Both the position numbers and the translations under genes were made by a program. Positions 7,754-15,870 of a DNA stretch of 64,000 nt are shown piece by piece. The stretch's first letter is position 1. Each line of letters opens with the position of its first letter. The stretch is from the NCBI RefSeq assembly GCF_004366035.1, contig NZ_SOEE01000002.1, forward strand, positions 1 through 64,000, read 5' to 3'. Origin of the DNA: Cytobacillus oceanisediminis. Lineage in GTDB: Bacteria; Bacillota; Bacilli; Bacillales; Cytobacillaceae. The notes beneath the pieces were generated by a model. The model ran no database searches. It saw nothing but the letters and a program-made list of their open reading frames with translations, and was not told where the DNA came from.

Positions 7754-8989
7754 GTGAAACTAAAAGGAATTTTATTTTCAATTTTTATGTTTTTATACTC
7801 AAGTCCAATCGGTGTCTTGGCACATGGGACGGAAGAAGAGCACCAACAGGAAGTGGCATCTAATACGTTTGCTACCAATGGGCTGCTGGTTTCCGCTGCT
7901 ATTCTTGTTACGGGCATCATTTCGATTTTTGTAATGAATAGGCGGATGAAAACCCTCAATGTTAAAAAACAAAAAGAGAAAGGAAAACGAGACAGCCTGC
8001 AAAAGGGAGTTAAAATTGGGCAATGGGTCTCTATTGTGTCTTTGGTTGGGGTCATTTCATTTGGTATTTTTTCTTTTATTAATACGAAAGCGAAGGATAT
8101 TGAGAACTCGGTAGAATTAATGCATGTTCACGGCTTAGGTATTACGAATGATGGAGAAGAAATCTATGTACCTGCGCATGACGGCTTGAAAGTTTTCGAG
8201 GCTGGAGAATGGAGAAGTGCAAAGGGGGACAAGCACGATTATATGGGATTCTCCATGGTTGATGATGGTTTTTACAGCAGTGGACATCCTGAACCTGGTT
8301 CTAGCATGAAAAACCCTTTTGGCGTGGTTAAGAGCAACGATATGGGAGAAAACCTGGAGATTCTGGATTTGTACGGAGAAATTGATTTTCATGGAATGTC
8401 TGTTGGCTATAATTCTCATACAATATATGTTTTCAACCCTCAAGCTAACTCCCGAATGGATGATGTTGGACTACACTACTCCATGGATGATACGAAAACA
8501 TGGGTAAAAGCTGAGCTAAAGGGAATTTCAGGCAAGCTTTCAGCGATTGCTGCCCATCCAACAGAAGAAAAGACGGTTGCTCTTGGAACAACAGAAGGAG
8601 TATTTGTTTCGCATGACGGGGGGCAAACGGTTAATCAAATCTCGAATCTACCTGTTTCTGGACTTTCCTTCTCTCGTCAAGGAGATTTGTTTGCAGGTTT
8701 TGCATCAGATAAAATGGCTATATCCAAGATCAATCTTGAGACAAAGGAACAAACGGCATATGAAATTCCATCGTTAGGCGAGGGAAATGCCATCAATTAT
8801 ATAGCCGTAAATCCAAATGATGAAAATAATATTGTGTTTGCCACGGGTCAAAAGGATCTTTATTTGACCATTAATAATGGAGAAGAATGGGAGAAAATTG
8901 CGGATAAAGGAACGGGAATTGCAAGCCAATCATTAACAGGAGAAGGTGAACATGAACATGAACATGAACATGAAGACAATGGGGAGTGA
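7754..8989 (+). CDS. F510_1955-type BNR-repeat glycosylhydrolase-like protein, His-rich
   Basis: 411 residues, GTG start. Signal peptide ending VLAHG (about 24), a second membrane helix (about 41-60) and a third (about 90-110), then a beta-propeller-like domain with Asp-box style repeats (HDGGQT, NNGEEWEK, MDDTKTW). The tail is an alternating (His-Glu)n run, EHEHEHEHED, and the mature N-terminus is also His/Glu-rich; both are likely metal-binding. NCBI names such proteins F510_1955 family glycosylhydrolase, but no sugar substrate is proven. Position in this cluster points to metal, probably copper, stress at the envelope. Confidence 0.7.
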   Translation: MKLKGILFSIFMFLYSSPIGVLAHGTEEEHQQEVASNTFATNGLLVSAAILVTGIISIFVMNRRMKTLNVKKQKEKGKRDSLQKGVKIGQWVSIVSLVGVISFGIFSFINTKAKDIENSVELMHVHGLGITNDGEEIYVPAHDGLKVFEAGEWRSAKGDKHDYMGFSMVDDGFYSSGHPEPGSSMKNPFGVVKSNDMGENLEILDLYGEIDFHGMSVGYNSHTIYVFNPQANSRMDDVGLHYSMDDTKTWVKAELKGISGKLSAIAAHPTEEKTVALGTTEGVFVSHDGGQTVNQISNLPVSGLSFSRQGDLFAGFASDKMAISKINLETKEQTAYEIPSLGEGNAINYIAVNPNDENNIVFATGQKDLYLTINNGEEWEKIADKGTGIASQSLTGEGEHEHEHEHEDNGE

Positions 8990-9025
8990 GGTTTTTACCG
9001 AATAAAAGAAAGGAGAAGAACAATC

Positions 9026-9226
9026 ATGATGGGATTAGGAATGATGCTGAGCATGCTTTTCTGGATCATTGTCATTGGATTTGCGATTTATGGGTTCATA
9101 ATGCTTATTGCAAAGCCTTTTGAAAATAGGAACAATAAACCTGAATCGCTATTGAAAGAACGTTTTGCACGCGGAGAAATCAGCGAGGATGAGTACAAGG
9201 AAAAAAGACGTGTCTTAAGGGAATAG
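9026..9226 (+). CDS. SHOCT-domain small membrane protein
   Basis: 66 residues: one N-terminal membrane helix (about 5-28), then the short SHOCT motif LLKERFARGEISEDEYKEKR at the C-terminus. SHOCT peptides are oligomerisation tails common in Gram-positive small membrane proteins and often sit beside copper-transport genes. GGAG ribosome site upstream; follows the BNR gene by 36 bases. Confidence 0.85.
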   Translation: MMGLGMMLSMLFWIIVIGFAIYGFIMLIAKPFENRNNKPESLLKERFARGEISEDEYKEKRRVLRE

Positions 9227-9244
9227 AATAAACGGAATGTAAAA

Positions 9245-9275
9245 AAGGGGCTGTTTAAAGGCAGTCCCTTTCCGC
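9245..9275 (+). terminator. Probable terminator
   Basis: AGGGGCTG ... CAGTCCCTTT hairpin followed by TTCCGCTTTT. Ends the 4544-9226 transcription unit. Confidence 0.55.
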
Positions 9276-9368
9276 TTTTACTGGAAAAATAAAAAGATTT
9301 ATAAAGTCCATATTTCCTTCAAACTTTATCTTTATCATTAGATTTAGAAAACAAAGGAGGGATTGGAA

Positions 9369-9578
9369 ATGAAAAAGAAAATAGTATTGGTTTTATCTTT
9401 TGCCCTTTCATCTATACTGGTCGTTGGTCAGTTCGCTCTTGCGGATAAGCCAGATAGTATGATGAGTGGGAATGGCAATGGGATGATGAATATGATGGAA
9501 GCGATGGATTCTCCTGAAGGTCAAAAAATGATGAAAGCTTGTGGAAACTTTATGGATTCTTACAATAGTAAAGAGTAA
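9369..9578 (+). CDS. Met-rich secreted small protein
   Basis: 69 residues from the ATG placed after AAAGGAGGG. It has a signal peptide ending ALA|DK, then a short mature chain with ten Met residues (SMMSGNGNGMMNMMEAMDS...) and one Cys. Met-rich stretches bind Cu(I) in known copper chaperones. It stands between the SHOCT gene and the CopCD gene, supporting a copper-buffer role, which is inferred. Followed by a strong hairpin. Confidence 0.65.
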   Translation: MKKKIVLVLSFALSSILVVGQFALADKPDSMMSGNGNGMMNMMEAMDSPEGQKMMKACGNFMDSYNSKE

Positions 9579-9587
9579 AAAGTAAAA

Positions 9588-9617
9588 AGTAAAGGACCTA
9601 AGTTTAGGTCCTTTACT
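9588..9617 (+). terminator. Hairpin/terminator after Met-rich protein
   Basis: AGTAAAGGACCTAA / TTAGGTCCTTTACT is a perfect 14-bp stem. The downstream T-run is poor, so it may act mainly as an mRNA 3' stabiliser. Confidence 0.6.
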
Positions 9618-9634
9618 GAAAAAGGAGTTTTTAT

Positions 9635-9817
9635 TTGGAATGGTTTTTATACCTGCCGTGTCCTCTTATCAAGCTGCTTTGTATGGAAGGAATGTATTCA
9701 GGCGAAAAAACAGAATGCATGCCATAGAAAGATTCAAATGAACCAGCCGACGTAAAAGCACTACAACTCCAAATGAAAAGCTGCAACAGTAAATTGGAAA
9801 GCTGATGGAGGAAATAA
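9635..9817 (+). pseudogene. Broken small copper-cluster protein (two in-frame stops)
   Basis: A single frame starting at TTG, after AAAGGAG, reads MEWFLYLPCPLIKLLCMEGM... It has an in-frame TAG (9725-9727) and TGA (9803-9805), then stops for good at 9815-9817. The N-terminal pattern (MEWxxYLxCPLxxLxCMxGM) resembles short DUF2933-like membrane proteins of Bacillus copper operons, and the later part (ADVKALQLQMKSC) would be their coiled tail. The continuous frame with two stops indicates recent decay. Confidence 0.5.
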
Positions 9818-9818
9818 C

Positions 9819-9856
9819 CAACCGCAAAGGACAGCCTAACGGTTGTCTTTTTTATG
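9819..9856 (+). terminator. Weak terminator
   Basis: CAACCG ... CGGTTG stem with a long loop, then CTTTTTTAT. Confidence 0.4.
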
Positions 9857-9949
9857 GGCTTGATTTAACTGTTGGGTTGGGACAAAATTTAAAATGTAGA
9901 TTAAATAGGGTCTTTGATAGATCTAAAATGTTTTTGGGAGGCTTTTTGT

Positions 9950-11848
9950 TTGTTGCACTGTTTTCGATTTTTTATTTTATTTATGGCGTTTGCCCTGCAG
10001 CTTATGATTCCAAGCAATAGCAATATAGCTTTTGCTCATTCTGAATTGGAAAAAACCTATCCGCAGGAAGAGGAGACGATATCTGAAGGACCTGAAACTT
10101 TTGAGGTTTGGTTTCAGGATCCGGTCGTGACCCATTCGGATTCCATCCAAGTTTTCAATTCAGACGGGGAGCTTCAGGAAACTGGAGCAGTTTCGGTTGA
10201 CCCGGAGGATAAAACCCACATCCTGACAACATTTAAGGGTGATTTGCCGAATGGAAATTATCTCGCAAGGATTAAAGTTATTGCTTTGGATGGGTATATT
10301 TTGAATGAAGAGATACGCTTTACGGTTAAAGAACAAGAGGAGATTTCGGTAGAGGAAGCTTTAGAAATTGTTGATTTTTCCCCAGCGGACGGCGAAATTC
10401 TGGATGCCTCTCCTCAGAAAATTGATTTATGGTTCAACCAGCCGGCTGAGATTACAGCTATTGGGTTATTCGATGACCGTCAACAGTCTATTAAGTTAAA
10501 AAAACCTTACGCTGACTCAAGTGATCCAACACATTTTATTGTGGAGATAGACGAGAAACTGACACCTGGAACGTACCAGGTTACATGGTATGCCCGTCAA
10601 ATGGATCCTAAATCTCAGCCTGATAGATTAGATGTCTTTTATTTTGCTGTAGATCAATTTACTCCTATTACGCAAGAGAACACAGGAGAACCCGCCTCCT
10701 CTGTTTGGTTTACTAACTTAGGGTTAAAGCAAGTTGGATATTGGCTATTTTTTATCGGAATTACAATCTTGTTCGGAGGGGCTTTTTTCAACGCCTTCAT
10801 ACTGAAAAAAACATGTGATAGGAGATGGAACAAAATATCTCTGCTTATTCTTCTCTTCGTCCTTGTTGGCTGTACTTTTATAATCTCTGTTCAGCAGAAA
10901 GAGTTACAATCGCTCACTATCGATCAATTTCTCTCAATAAAATTCGTGTGGATACCAATTGTACAACTCATTTTGCTTGTGACAGGATTTTTCTTTCATA
11001 AAATAAAACTTCTTTTCTATTTTGCAGCACTTATTCTTTCCGTATTTATTATTGGTCACGCTCCGTATCCCCGGTATGGAGGATATATAACGATGGCAGT
11101 TAATGCTCTACATTTAACGGCGGCTTCTGTCTGGGTTGGTGGGTTGTTTGCGCTTATTTTGATACCTCAAAAAGAAAGAATGAAAGAATGGCTTAAAGAT
11201 GTTCTCCCGCGGTTTTCAAAATGGGCATTGATTAGCCTTTTTGCCATTATCATAACTGGTTTGGTAATGGTTACTCAATATGTTCCATCTTTTACTCTGG
11301 AGAGTTTCATGAAAAGCGAATGGGGGAAATCCATTTTACTAAAAGCTGGTCTTACATTAATCGTTTTACTCATTGGGATTTTTCAGTGGAATACAGTAAA
11401 AAAACTGGCTGCTAAGACGATTAATGTTGTGATTACACGGGCGAAAGTTGAAATGATTTACAGCGTCCTGATTTTATTTTTTGCGTCCCTGCTGGTGGTT
11501 TCGACACCTAGTGCAGCAGAGCAGGGAGTTTATCCATCTTCAATAAAAAAAGAGGAAGTTGGATTAAGTGTTGAGATCTCTCCGTTATATCCAGGTCTTA
11601 ACGAGCTTACATTACAGTTTGATAAAGAAAATATAAAACAAGTAGAAGTAACCTTGAGCATGCCGCCAGAATATAATGTCACTTATAACGCCTTTCACGT
11701 TGGAAGGGGAGAATTTAAGCTAACCGGAAATTTACTACATGCAGCCGGGACCATGAAATTGAAGGTAAAGGCCACTTTGGATAATGGAACTACAGTAAAA
11801 TTTCCTTTCAAAATTGTAGTTCCGGGAGAAATGAGTTTAAACGAATAA
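9950..11848 (+). CDS. CopC-CopD fusion copper resistance/import protein (YcnJ-like)
   Basis: About 632 residues. I choose TTG 9950 because GGGAGG lies eight bases before it. The signal peptide then ends IAFA|H, making the mature N-terminus His, the expected first copper ligand of CopC. CopC domain follows (HSELEKTYP...), then a second CopC-like Ig domain (about 140-230), eight or so CopD membrane helices (about 265-510, with IGHAPYPRYGG and LHLTAASVWVGGLF) and a C-terminal YtkA-like beta domain. In B. subtilis YcnJ the same architecture imports copper. It is the last gene of the metal cluster. Confidence 0.88.
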   Translation: MLHCFRFFILFMAFALQLMIPSNSNIAFAHSELEKTYPQEEETISEGPETFEVWFQDPVVTHSDSIQVFNSDGELQETGAVSVDPEDKTHILTTFKGDLPNGNYLARIKVIALDGYILNEEIRFTVKEQEEISVEEALEIVDFSPADGEILDASPQKIDLWFNQPAEITAIGLFDDRQQSIKLKKPYADSSDPTHFIVEIDEKLTPGTYQVTWYARQMDPKSQPDRLDVFYFAVDQFTPITQENTGEPASSVWFTNLGLKQVGYWLFFIGITILFGGAFFNAFILKKTCDRRWNKISLLILLFVLVGCTFIISVQQKELQSLTIDQFLSIKFVWIPIVQLILLVTGFFFHKIKLLFYFAALILSVFIIGHAPYPRYGGYITMAVNALHLTAASVWVGGLFALILIPQKERMKEWLKDVLPRFSKWALISLFAIIITGLVMVTQYVPSFTLESFMKSEWGKSILLKAGLTLIVLLIGIFQWNTVKKLAAKTINVVITRAKVEMIYSVLILFFASLLVVSTPSAAEQGVYPSSIKKEEVGLSVEISPLYPGLNELTLQFDKENIKQVEVTLSMPPEYNVTYNAFHVGRGEFKLTGNLLHAAGTMKLKVKATLDNGTTVKFPFKIVVPGEMSLNE

Positions 11849-12049
11849 TTTTTAACATTAGGACTTTCATTTCTTTTTCGAAACTGTAAAAAGTCTTGTT
11901 AGAACAAATTAAACCTGGTCAAAAAGGAAATGGTGCAGAGCAGTGAAGCGATTTAACTGCCTTTTAGGAAATTACGAGAGTAATCTTTAGAAAATATAGG
12001 ATTTTGGAATATTCAATTTTATATTTATGATTTGGGTACTATCATTTCA

Positions 12050-12205
12050 CCACATACCTTAATCCATACATTTGCTGCTAATTTAGCTCGGTAGGGGATG
12101 CCATTAGCCTGTATACAGGTTCTATTAGGGCATTATGGCCCGCACCGAACACAGCTGTATGCTCATTTATATCATGAAGCAAGAAAAGAACTGTATGATC
12201 AGTGA
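12050..12205 (+). pseudogene. Tyrosine recombinase (integrase) C-terminal remnant
   Basis: One frame reads HTLIHTFAANLAR, an in-frame TAG, then GMPLACIQVLLGH and TQLYAHLYHEARKELYDQ. This is the end of a phage-type integrase: the H-x-L-R-H-T-F-A box (Arg changed to Ile here), the LLGH box and the Tyr nucleophile region. The lost Arg, internal stop and missing N-terminus make it inactive. No att-like direct repeats were identified nearby. Confidence 0.75.
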
Positions 12206-12270
12206 ATGTAAAATAAGGGAATGAATGTTCGTGTAATACAAATTAACGCATTCATAAACCTTGTTAAAAA

Positions 12271-12310
12271 AGTGTCCTATCCCTTGGTATATAAGGGATG
12301 GGGCATTTTT
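12271..12310 (+). terminator. Intrinsic terminator
   Basis: TGTCCTATCCCTT / AAGGGATGGGGCA stem with wobble pairs, then TTTTTT. Confidence 0.7.
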
Positions 12311-12370
12311 TAAATTATATCCTATTTAACGTTAAGAAGGATTAACGCCTTTTTTGTGGGATTTCTATTG

Positions 12371-12395
12371 AACAAACGGGGCAGGTTTGTGGAAG
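12371..12395 (+). repeat. Dispersed repeat core, copy 4
   Basis: AACAAACGGGGCAGGTTTGT followed by GGAAG; core at 12378-12387. Confidence 0.55.
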
Positions 12396-12433
12396 AAGAA
12401 ATTGTTTTATAGCAGCTGTTGTGACATTCATAA

Positions 12434-12460
12434 AGACGGGTTTCCCCGTCTATTTGTTTT
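12434..12460. terminator. Hairpin, possibly terminating the NmrA-type gene
   Basis: AGACGGG / CCCGTCT stem with T-rich sequence on the plus side and a weaker run on the minus side. It lies downstream of the minus-strand gene at 12503. Confidence 0.45.
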
Positions 12461-12502
12461 GTTTATCAAGCTTATCTGTATGAAAGTAGTATAAGAATAT
12501 TA

Positions 12503-13123
12503 TTAGTAGGCGATACCTACACGTGATTTTATATAATCGCTTGTTTTTATCTGGCTAAATGTAAATTCTGCTGTATCCGGTACGGATATTTCAACTCCAT
12601 CCTCCGGCAAAAAACTTCGCTCTATACGATATTTGCCTATCCTTTCTCCATCCGGCAAGTAGGTAGGACAGACAATCGTCCATTCGAGGGTTGATTGTTT
12701 GAGTATATCATAAACTTTATGATGTTCTTTCGCTGCCCGAGTTGTCTTACGCTTTGATTCACTTGATTGATAACGCAGAGAATTTGGCGTGGTCCTACTT
12801 TGCAGGATACCTGCGGTTCCTATAGTTATTATTCGTTTTATACCTTCATTTTCCATTGCTTCTATAATAAGTGGCATACTTTCTGATAGAGTGGTGGTGC
12901 CATCAGTATTTAGCGCACTAATAACTATATCAATCCCATTCATAGCACGTACGATATCATCATTATTTAAAACATTCCCTCGAATAATGGTTAAATTTTC
13001 ATTATTTAATTGAATCTTCTCGGGAGTACGAACTAATACAGTAACATTATGTCTGTCATGAAGGGCATAAGTAACTATTTGCCTTCCAACTCGTCCAGTT
13101 GCACCCAAAATTAAAATATTCAT
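12503..13123 (-). CDS. NmrA/SDR-type NAD(P)-binding oxidoreductase
   Basis: 206 residues. Rossmann start MNILILGATGRVGRQIV with the GATGxxGR dinucleotide motif, a DIVISALN strand and TIGTAGIL. No Tyr-x-x-x-Lys catalytic pair is visible, which places it with atypical SDRs such as NmrA-like or YwnB-type NAD(P)H-binding proteins. Start at 13123, set by AAAAGGAGC; an upstream in-frame TTG would overlap that ribosome site. Single gene; substrate unknown. Confidence 0.85.
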   Translation of the reverse strand: MNILILGATGRVGRQIVTYALHDRHNVTVLVRTPEKIQLNNENLTIIRGNVLNNDDIVRAMNGIDIVISALNTDGTTTLSESMPLIIEAMENEGIKRIITIGTAGILQSRTTPNSLRYQSSESKRKTTRAAKEHHKVYDILKQSTLEWTIVCPTYLPDGERIGKYRIERSFLPEDGVEISVPDTAEFTFSQIKTSDYIKSRVGIAY

Positions 13124-13189
13124 AAGAATGAGCTCCTTTTGCAAATACTAATATTTTACTATATAAGTTACTTTATTGTCTTTTTAAAC

Positions 13190-13269
13190 TAACGAGGGCT
13201 AAAGTTGAAGATCAAGGTTTGCTTCGGCAGCTTTTTCTTATACGAATAACGGGGCAGGTTTGTTGAATA
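13190..13269 (+). repeat. Dispersed two-module repeat, copy 5
   Basis: AACGAGGGCTAAAGTTGAAG, then a GGTTTGCTTCGGCAGCTTTTT hairpin-like segment, then AACGGGGCAGGTTTGTTGAA. This is the fullest copy in the window, with both modules intact. Confidence 0.65.
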
Positions 13270-13373
13270 GCACTAACTTGCGTCCAGTATGGTTATCAAG
13301 GGAAATCTATTGGTTTTATTTAGTAAGAATTGTTACCATTAAGGAGCAATCAAGTTAATTTAGAGGTGAGCTT

Positions 13374-13751
13374 TTGCGAAATAAAAAAGTAATTCTTCCA
13401 CTTTTAGTTATTGTAATAATTGGGTTCATCATAATATTGAACAATTTATTAACAACAAGCTCTACAACAGCTATCGTTACAGTTTTAGAAAAAAAATATT
13501 CAGAAGCAAATGAAGAAGCATTTGTTGTAGTAGTTCCTCCCAATATGAAAATATCTGAAGGTTATCATGAGGAAGCTAAAACTAAAATATTTATTAAAGA
13601 ACCGATGGTATGGAATTTAATTAAAGAAAATAAAACCTACCTTGTAAACTATAATAATAAACAGAATGGTGTGAGCATACTAGACCACATTCAAAATATT
13701 GATGATAATAATGCTATTGATTTAAACCAAACTAAGAATTACTTTAACTAG
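13374..13751 (+). CDS. Hypothetical membrane-anchored protein
   Basis: 125 residues from a TTG after AGAGGTGAG. Basic start (MRNKK), one N-terminal helix (about 6-24), then a soluble, probably extracellular domain rich in Asn, Lys and Glu with alternating beta-type stretches (AFVVVVPPNMKISEGY). No Cys lipobox. Family not recognised. It lies between two copies of the dispersed repeat and may be a small accessory gene. Confidence 0.65.
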   Translation: MRNKKVILPLLVIVIIGFIIILNNLLTTSSTTAIVTVLEKKYSEANEEAFVVVVPPNMKISEGYHEEAKTKIFIKEPMVWNLIKENKTYLVNYNNKQNGVSILDHIQNIDDNNAIDLNQTKNYFN

Positions 13752-13830
13752 CAGATGGCAATAGTTGAAGATCCAGGCTGTCCCTATGACAGCTTTTTCT
13801 TATTATACTTACTGGGCAGGTTAACGGAAG
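13751..13830 (+). repeat. Dispersed two-module repeat, copy 6
   Basis: GCAGATGGCAATAGTTGAAG, then GGCTGTCCCTATGACAGCTTTTT and TGGGCAGGTTAACGGAAG. It begins directly at the stop of the preceding gene and may act as its terminator. Confidence 0.6.
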
Positions 13831-13912
13831 TTAGGTTTAAGGGGAAAGATTCAAGTAAATGTAAAAATATAAGATTAGAGAAAATATTATTTTAAATAAA
13901 AGGTGGGATTTT

Positions 13913-14083
13913 TTGATTTGGTTTATATTGGGGTTTTTATTTGTGATATACGTAATTTTTAGTCTTTCAACAATAAAATATCAGTTAAGATCGATTATTA
14001 AACACCTTAACATTAATGAAGAACCCTCTAAAGTACCTGATGAGGAAATTGAAAGAGAATTAGAAGAAGACAAAAAGGGGTAG
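13913..14083 (+). CDS. Small single-span membrane protein (56 residues)
   Basis: TTG start after AGGTGGG. A strong hydrophobic helix (about 2-20) is followed by a basic patch and a highly acidic tail (EEPSKVPDEEIERELEEDKKG). The layout suggests a membrane-bound small regulatory or hypothetical protein; not recognised. Confidence 0.55.
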   Translation: MIWFILGFLFVIYVIFSLSTIKYQLRSIIKHLNINEEPSKVPDEEIERELEEDKKG

Positions 14084-14696
14084 TTTAAAACGTTAAGATT
14101 GTGAAGAAATGTACTTAAACAAACGAGGGCGTTAGTTCATCATGGAACATAAAAAGGATCAAACCTTGATTTATAGCTACAGCATAAACGGAGAAAACCC
14201 CTTGGCCACCAAGGGGTTTTCTTTTTGATGGTTCCTTAAAGAGTGTTTGTGCCAACTAGTTTTTTATTCATCGAAGGTTCGATTGTTCCAGCTTTGTACA
14301 TTGGGCCATTTCAGGCAGAGGTAAATATTCAAAATCAGGGGGAGCATTTATAAGCTTATCCCGTCTTTTTAATTAAGTAAAAAATATTCGGAAACCGTTA
14401 AGTAACAATAAAATCGTTTAAAAAATTATAAGCTTTAAAAAAAGCCGGTCACAAAAAAATACAAACGAGCGCTTTTCTGTAACAAGGAAAGTGCTTCATT
14501 ACATATTAGGACCATTAGCGGAATATTAGGTGCATAATTAACTTGTCTAAGGGTCGAACGTTATTGTGGTTAAATAATCTAGGGGCTATTTTCCTCGTAT
14601 AAACGAACTGTTTTATTGAAAATTCGGAAAATAAATTTACTTTAAGTACCTTCCTAAAGATAATAGACATAACCAATTGAATAGGAGGGAAACATT
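14084..14696. other. Gap of about 610 bases, mostly featureless
   Basis: Contains a partial dispersed repeat (AACGAGGGCGTTAGTTC at 14112-14128) and a terminator (14194-14226). A short coding-like plus frame around 14246-14352 (reading FIEGSIVPALYIGPFQAEV) lacks a good start. The rest, including the upstream region of the next gene, shows no recognisable site. Confidence 0.45.
14194..14226 (+). terminator. Strong intrinsic terminator
   Basis: AAAACCCCTTGG / CCAAGGGGTTTT perfect stem, then CTTTTTG. Confidence 0.85.
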
Positions 14697-15632
14697 TTGC
14701 CAAAAAAAGTATTCATCGTTTTTGCTCTTTTTGCATTATTGATTACCGGAGGGACAAGCCTGTCGCTAGCTGACAGCCAAACCGAGCAGCTTGAGTTAAA
14801 CGGAAAGACGTTAAGCACGGTTACAGTAAATGGAAATCCTTATGTATCAGTGAAACAGGTAGCCCAGGCTGCAGGAGGGGATGTACATAAAAAGGCCAAT
14901 ACATACGTCATTGGTTCAAGGCTCGACCATATTTTAAAGAAAGGTGTGATTCGGGTAGGTACAACTGGTGACTATAAGCCATTTACGTACTTTAATCCGA
15001 AAACAAAAGAGTATGAAGGCTATGATATCGAAGCGGCTAAATTAATGGCAGAAGACCTTGGGGTGAAGATCACATTTGTTAAAACTTCCTGGCCAACCTT
15101 AATGGAGGACCTCAATAAAAATAAGTTTGATATAGCGGTTGGCGGGATCAGCCGCAATACCGATCGGCAAAAAACAGCACACTTAACGCATCCTTATATT
15201 AATGACGGAAAGGCTCCTTTAATCCGACAGGAAGATAAGGAGAAATATACAAGCTTGGAAGCGATTGACCAGCCAGATGTCACCATCGGCGTAAACCCAG
15301 GGGGAACCAACCAAAAATTCGTAAATGCCAACATTACACAGGCAAAGGTTGTCGTAATCGAAAACAATTTGGATATTCCGAATATGGTTGCTGAAGAAAA
15401 AGTAGACGTGATGATTACCGACAGCATTGAGGCCATCTACTATGCAAGCCAGGATTCCAGGCTTTATGCAGCTCTGACGGACAATACGTTCACGAAGAGC
15501 CAGAAAGGCTATCTTATGCATCGCGGGGATGCAGTATTCCAGAACTGGGTCAATCTCTGGATGGAGGAGATGGAGCTCAATGGAGAATTTGACCGATTAA
15601 AAGAAAAATGGATTTACAACAAGGGAGTATAG
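14697..15632 (+). CDS. Secreted stalk-domain plus amino-acid-type solute-binding protein (PheC-like)
   Basis: 311 residues, TTG start after AGGAGGG. Signal peptide ends LSLA|DS. Residues about 32-75 form a small copper-amine-oxidase-type stalk domain (LNGKTLSTVTVNGNPYVSVKQVA). From about 80 a periplasmic-binding type 2 fold follows (RVGTTGDYKPFTYFN...YEGYDIEAAKLMAEDLG, then FDIAVGGISRN). This fold is shared by ABC amino-acid binding proteins and cyclohexadienyl dehydratase (PheC). No Cys lipobox and no permease genes lie next door, so a dehydratase or scavenging role is as likely as transport. The stalk-binding fusion is unusual. Confidence 0.75.
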   Translation: MPKKVFIVFALFALLITGGTSLSLADSQTEQLELNGKTLSTVTVNGNPYVSVKQVAQAAGGDVHKKANTYVIGSRLDHILKKGVIRVGTTGDYKPFTYFNPKTKEYEGYDIEAAKLMAEDLGVKITFVKTSWPTLMEDLNKNKFDIAVGGISRNTDRQKTAHLTHPYINDGKAPLIRQEDKEKYTSLEAIDQPDVTIGVNPGGTNQKFVNANITQAKVVVIENNLDIPNMVAEEKVDVMITDSIEAIYYASQDSRLYAALTDNTFTKSQKGYLMHRGDAVFQNWVNLWMEEMELNGEFDRLKEKWIYNKGV

Positions 15633-15814
15633 TAGAAAAGAATAGGCCAGACATCCATATCCTTTGCTATTCTATTAGAAAAAAGAGATGACAGAATAAA
15701 ATGGGTGGTTTTGCAGCGTATATTATGGAACGAATCTGCAAAAAAAGCCAGCCATATCGCATGTGACAATGAATGTTGAGATTTCAAGACAGGCGATACA
15801 AAAAGGTTTTATAA

Positions 15815-15850
15815 GGAAAAGCTGCTATCACCTGGCAGCTTTTCTTTTTG
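15815..15850 (+). terminator. Intrinsic terminator
   Basis: GGAAAAGCTGC / GCAGCTTTTC stem followed by TTTTTG. Confidence 0.8.
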
Positions 15851-15870
15851 ACTAAAATCAGCCCATTTCA

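Larger units (their letters stand above)
11849..12502. other. Gap with integrase remnant, hairpins and a repeat
   Basis: No intact gene. It contains the decayed integrase (12050-12205), a terminator-like hairpin (12271-12310), a dispersed-repeat core (12378-12387) and a second hairpin (12434-12460). Confidence 0.6.
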
